This document shows, in pieces, positions 63,128-64,000 of a stretch of 64,000 bases of DNA. The notes beneath the pieces are model-generated. The model did not search any database, was not told the DNA's origin, and worked only from the letters and a program-made list of their open reading frames with translations. This DNA comes from JAEUKH01 sp964447205. GTDB lineage: Bacteria > Myxococcota_A > Polyangia > Polyangiales > Ga0077539. Location: the NCBI GenBank assembly GCA_964447205.1, contig CAYUSB010000001.1, positions 124,001 to 188,000 on the forward strand, given 5' to 3'. Position numbers and translations under genes: made by a program. Position 1 is the stretch's first letter; each line of letters begins with the position of its first letter.

Positions 63128-64000
63128 ATGTCGAGCGCCAATCGCCTGGGCGAGCTCCTGGTCCGCAACAACCGCATCTCTCTCACCCAGCTTCGCCAGG
63201 CGCAGGACGAGCAGAAGCGCTCGGGGCAGAATCTCAGCTTCGCCCTCGCCCGCCTGGGCTTCATCTCCGACAAGGAGATCACCAATTTCCTCTCACAGGA
63301 GTACCGGGTCCCGGCCATCGACCTCGGGGCCGTCGAGCTCGACCCCGAGCTCGGCAAGCTGGTCACCCGCGACGTGTGCGAGCGGCACAAGATCGTGCCC
63401 ATCTCCCGGGCCGGCTCGTCGCTGATCGTGGCCATGAGCGACCCGACCAACCTGCACGCCCTCGACGACATCAAGTTCTTGACGGGGCTCAACGTCGAGC
63501 CCGTGGTGGCCAGCGAAAACAGCATCTCGCAGACCATCGACAAGCTCTTCGCCTCCAACTCCTCCATCAACGTCGAAGACCTCCTGTCCGACATCGCCAT
63601 GGAGGACGTGGAGTACGCCGTCGGCGAGGAGAAGGAGTCCAACGTCCTCGAGCTCGAGAAGGCCAGCGAGGACGCCCCCGTGGTGCGCCTCGTCAACGCC
63701 GTCCTCATCGACGCCATCAAGCTCGGGGCCAGCGACATCCACATCGAGCCGTACGAGAAGACCTACCGCATCCGGTACCGCGTCGACGGGGTGCTCCGCG
63801 AGCACATGAGCCCGCCCATCCGCATGAAAAACGCGGTCTCCTCCCGCATCAAGATCATGTCCAACCTGGACATCGCCGAGCGGCGCCTGCCCCAGGACGG
63901 GCGCATCAAGCTCAAGATCGCCGGCGGCAAGGAGATGGACTTCCGCGTCTCGGTCTTGCCCACGATCTGGGGCGAGAAGATCTGCATGCGCCTGCTCGAC
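63128..64000 (+). CDS. pilB: Type IV pilus assembly ATPase PilB (3' end outside window)
   Basis: 291 residues are visible and the frame is open at the window end. The N-terminal MshEN/T2SSE_N domain (about 1-150) reads NRLGELLVRNNRISLTQLRQAQ and FLSQEYRVPAIDL, then SDPTNLHALDDIKFLTGLNVEP. The start of the secretion ATPase domain follows: DAPVVRLVNAVLIDAIKLGASDIHIEPYE, RIRYRVDGVLREH, SRIKIMSNLDIAERRLPQDGRI and EKICMRLLD. The Walker A motif lies just beyond the edge. PilB powers pilus extension, and in myxobacteria social (S-) motility. GspE of type II secretion is the alternative, but IDLGAVELDPELGKLV fits PilB. Confidence 0.9.
   Translation, partial: MSSANRLGELLVRNNRISLTQLRQAQDEQKRSGQNLSFALARLGFISDKEITNFLSQEYRVPAIDLGAVELDPELGKLVTRDVCERHKIVPISRAGSSLIVAMSDPTNLHALDDIKFLTGLNVEPVVASENSISQTIDKLFASNSSINVEDLLSDIAMEDVEYAVGEEKESNVLELEKASEDAPVVRLVNAVLIDAIKLGASDIHIEPYEKTYRIRYRVDGVLREHMSPPIRMKNAVSSRIKIMSNLDIAERRLPQDGRIKLKIAGGKEMDFRVSVLPTIWGEKICMRLLD

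Overview
The window is a GC-rich (about 70 %), gene-dense bacterial chromosome segment. It suggests a member of the Myxococcota, probably a Polyangiales/Sandaracinaceae-like lineage. The reasons are many secreted lipoproteins with Asp-Thr-Gly-rich linkers and Cys-rich repeats, Hanks-type Ser/Thr kinases beside FHA proteins, IPT/TIG and IgGFc-binding-type surface proteins, a PilB-type pilus ATPase, and extreme use of GCC for alanine. The lineage call is inference; no rRNA gene is present.

Layout. 1-7.6 kb: tail of a universal stress protein with tandem domains, a CxGxC-repeat lipoprotein, mazG, a zinc-ribbon/Tudor-like protein, tRNA-Val(CAC), larB with an SDR oxidoreductase, and a frameshifted hypothetical gene. 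7.6-8.9 kb: a degenerate patch without intact genes, holding a 21-bp tandem array, an RHS remnant, a low-GC segment and a 215-bp inverted-repeat element. 8.9-15.4 kb: lipoprotein, zinc-ribbon membrane protein, then metH preceded by an ArsR-methyltransferase fusion. 15.4-31.4 kb: core genes on both strands (PQQ-type sugar dehydrogenase, fatty acyl-AMP ligase, mgtE, asnS, lipase-like hydrolase, trpD, FHA protein, NifU-like protein, DsbD-like protein, typA/bipA).

31.5-42.7 kb: a Cys-rich lipoprotein; a collinear minus-strand set of OB-fold membrane protein, Ser/Thr kinase and tandem-BMC-domain protein; a secreted esterase with a repeat linker; an HD-domain/HEAT-like gene pair; and a zincin protease. 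42.9-43.3 kb: the RNase P RNA gene. 43.3-50.6 kb: a surface-protein locus in which an IgGFc-binding-type lipoprotein lies between two paralogous IPT/TIG lipoproteins. 50.6-56.4 kb: genes with different codon use (more GCG/GCA alanine), probably transferred: a VWA/calcium-repeat/Cys-knot lipoprotein, an S66 LD-carboxypeptidase and a GH113-like hydrolase. 56.7-64 kb: core genes again (thioredoxin-rhodanese fusion, phosphodiester glycosidase, nadC-birA, an FHA/kinase pair) and the start of pilB.

Most transcription units are short. At many starts there is no Shine-Dalgarno sequence. Instead a TANNNT-like hexamer lies 5-12 nt upstream of the start codon, which suggests widespread leaderless transcription. 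A smaller set of genes (pilB, the Cys-rich lipoprotein at 32.7 kb, the HEAT-like gene) has a good Shine-Dalgarno sequence. The best candidates for undescribed biology are the BMC-domain protein next to a kinase, the IPT/IgGFc/IPT locus and the leaderless-promoter pattern.
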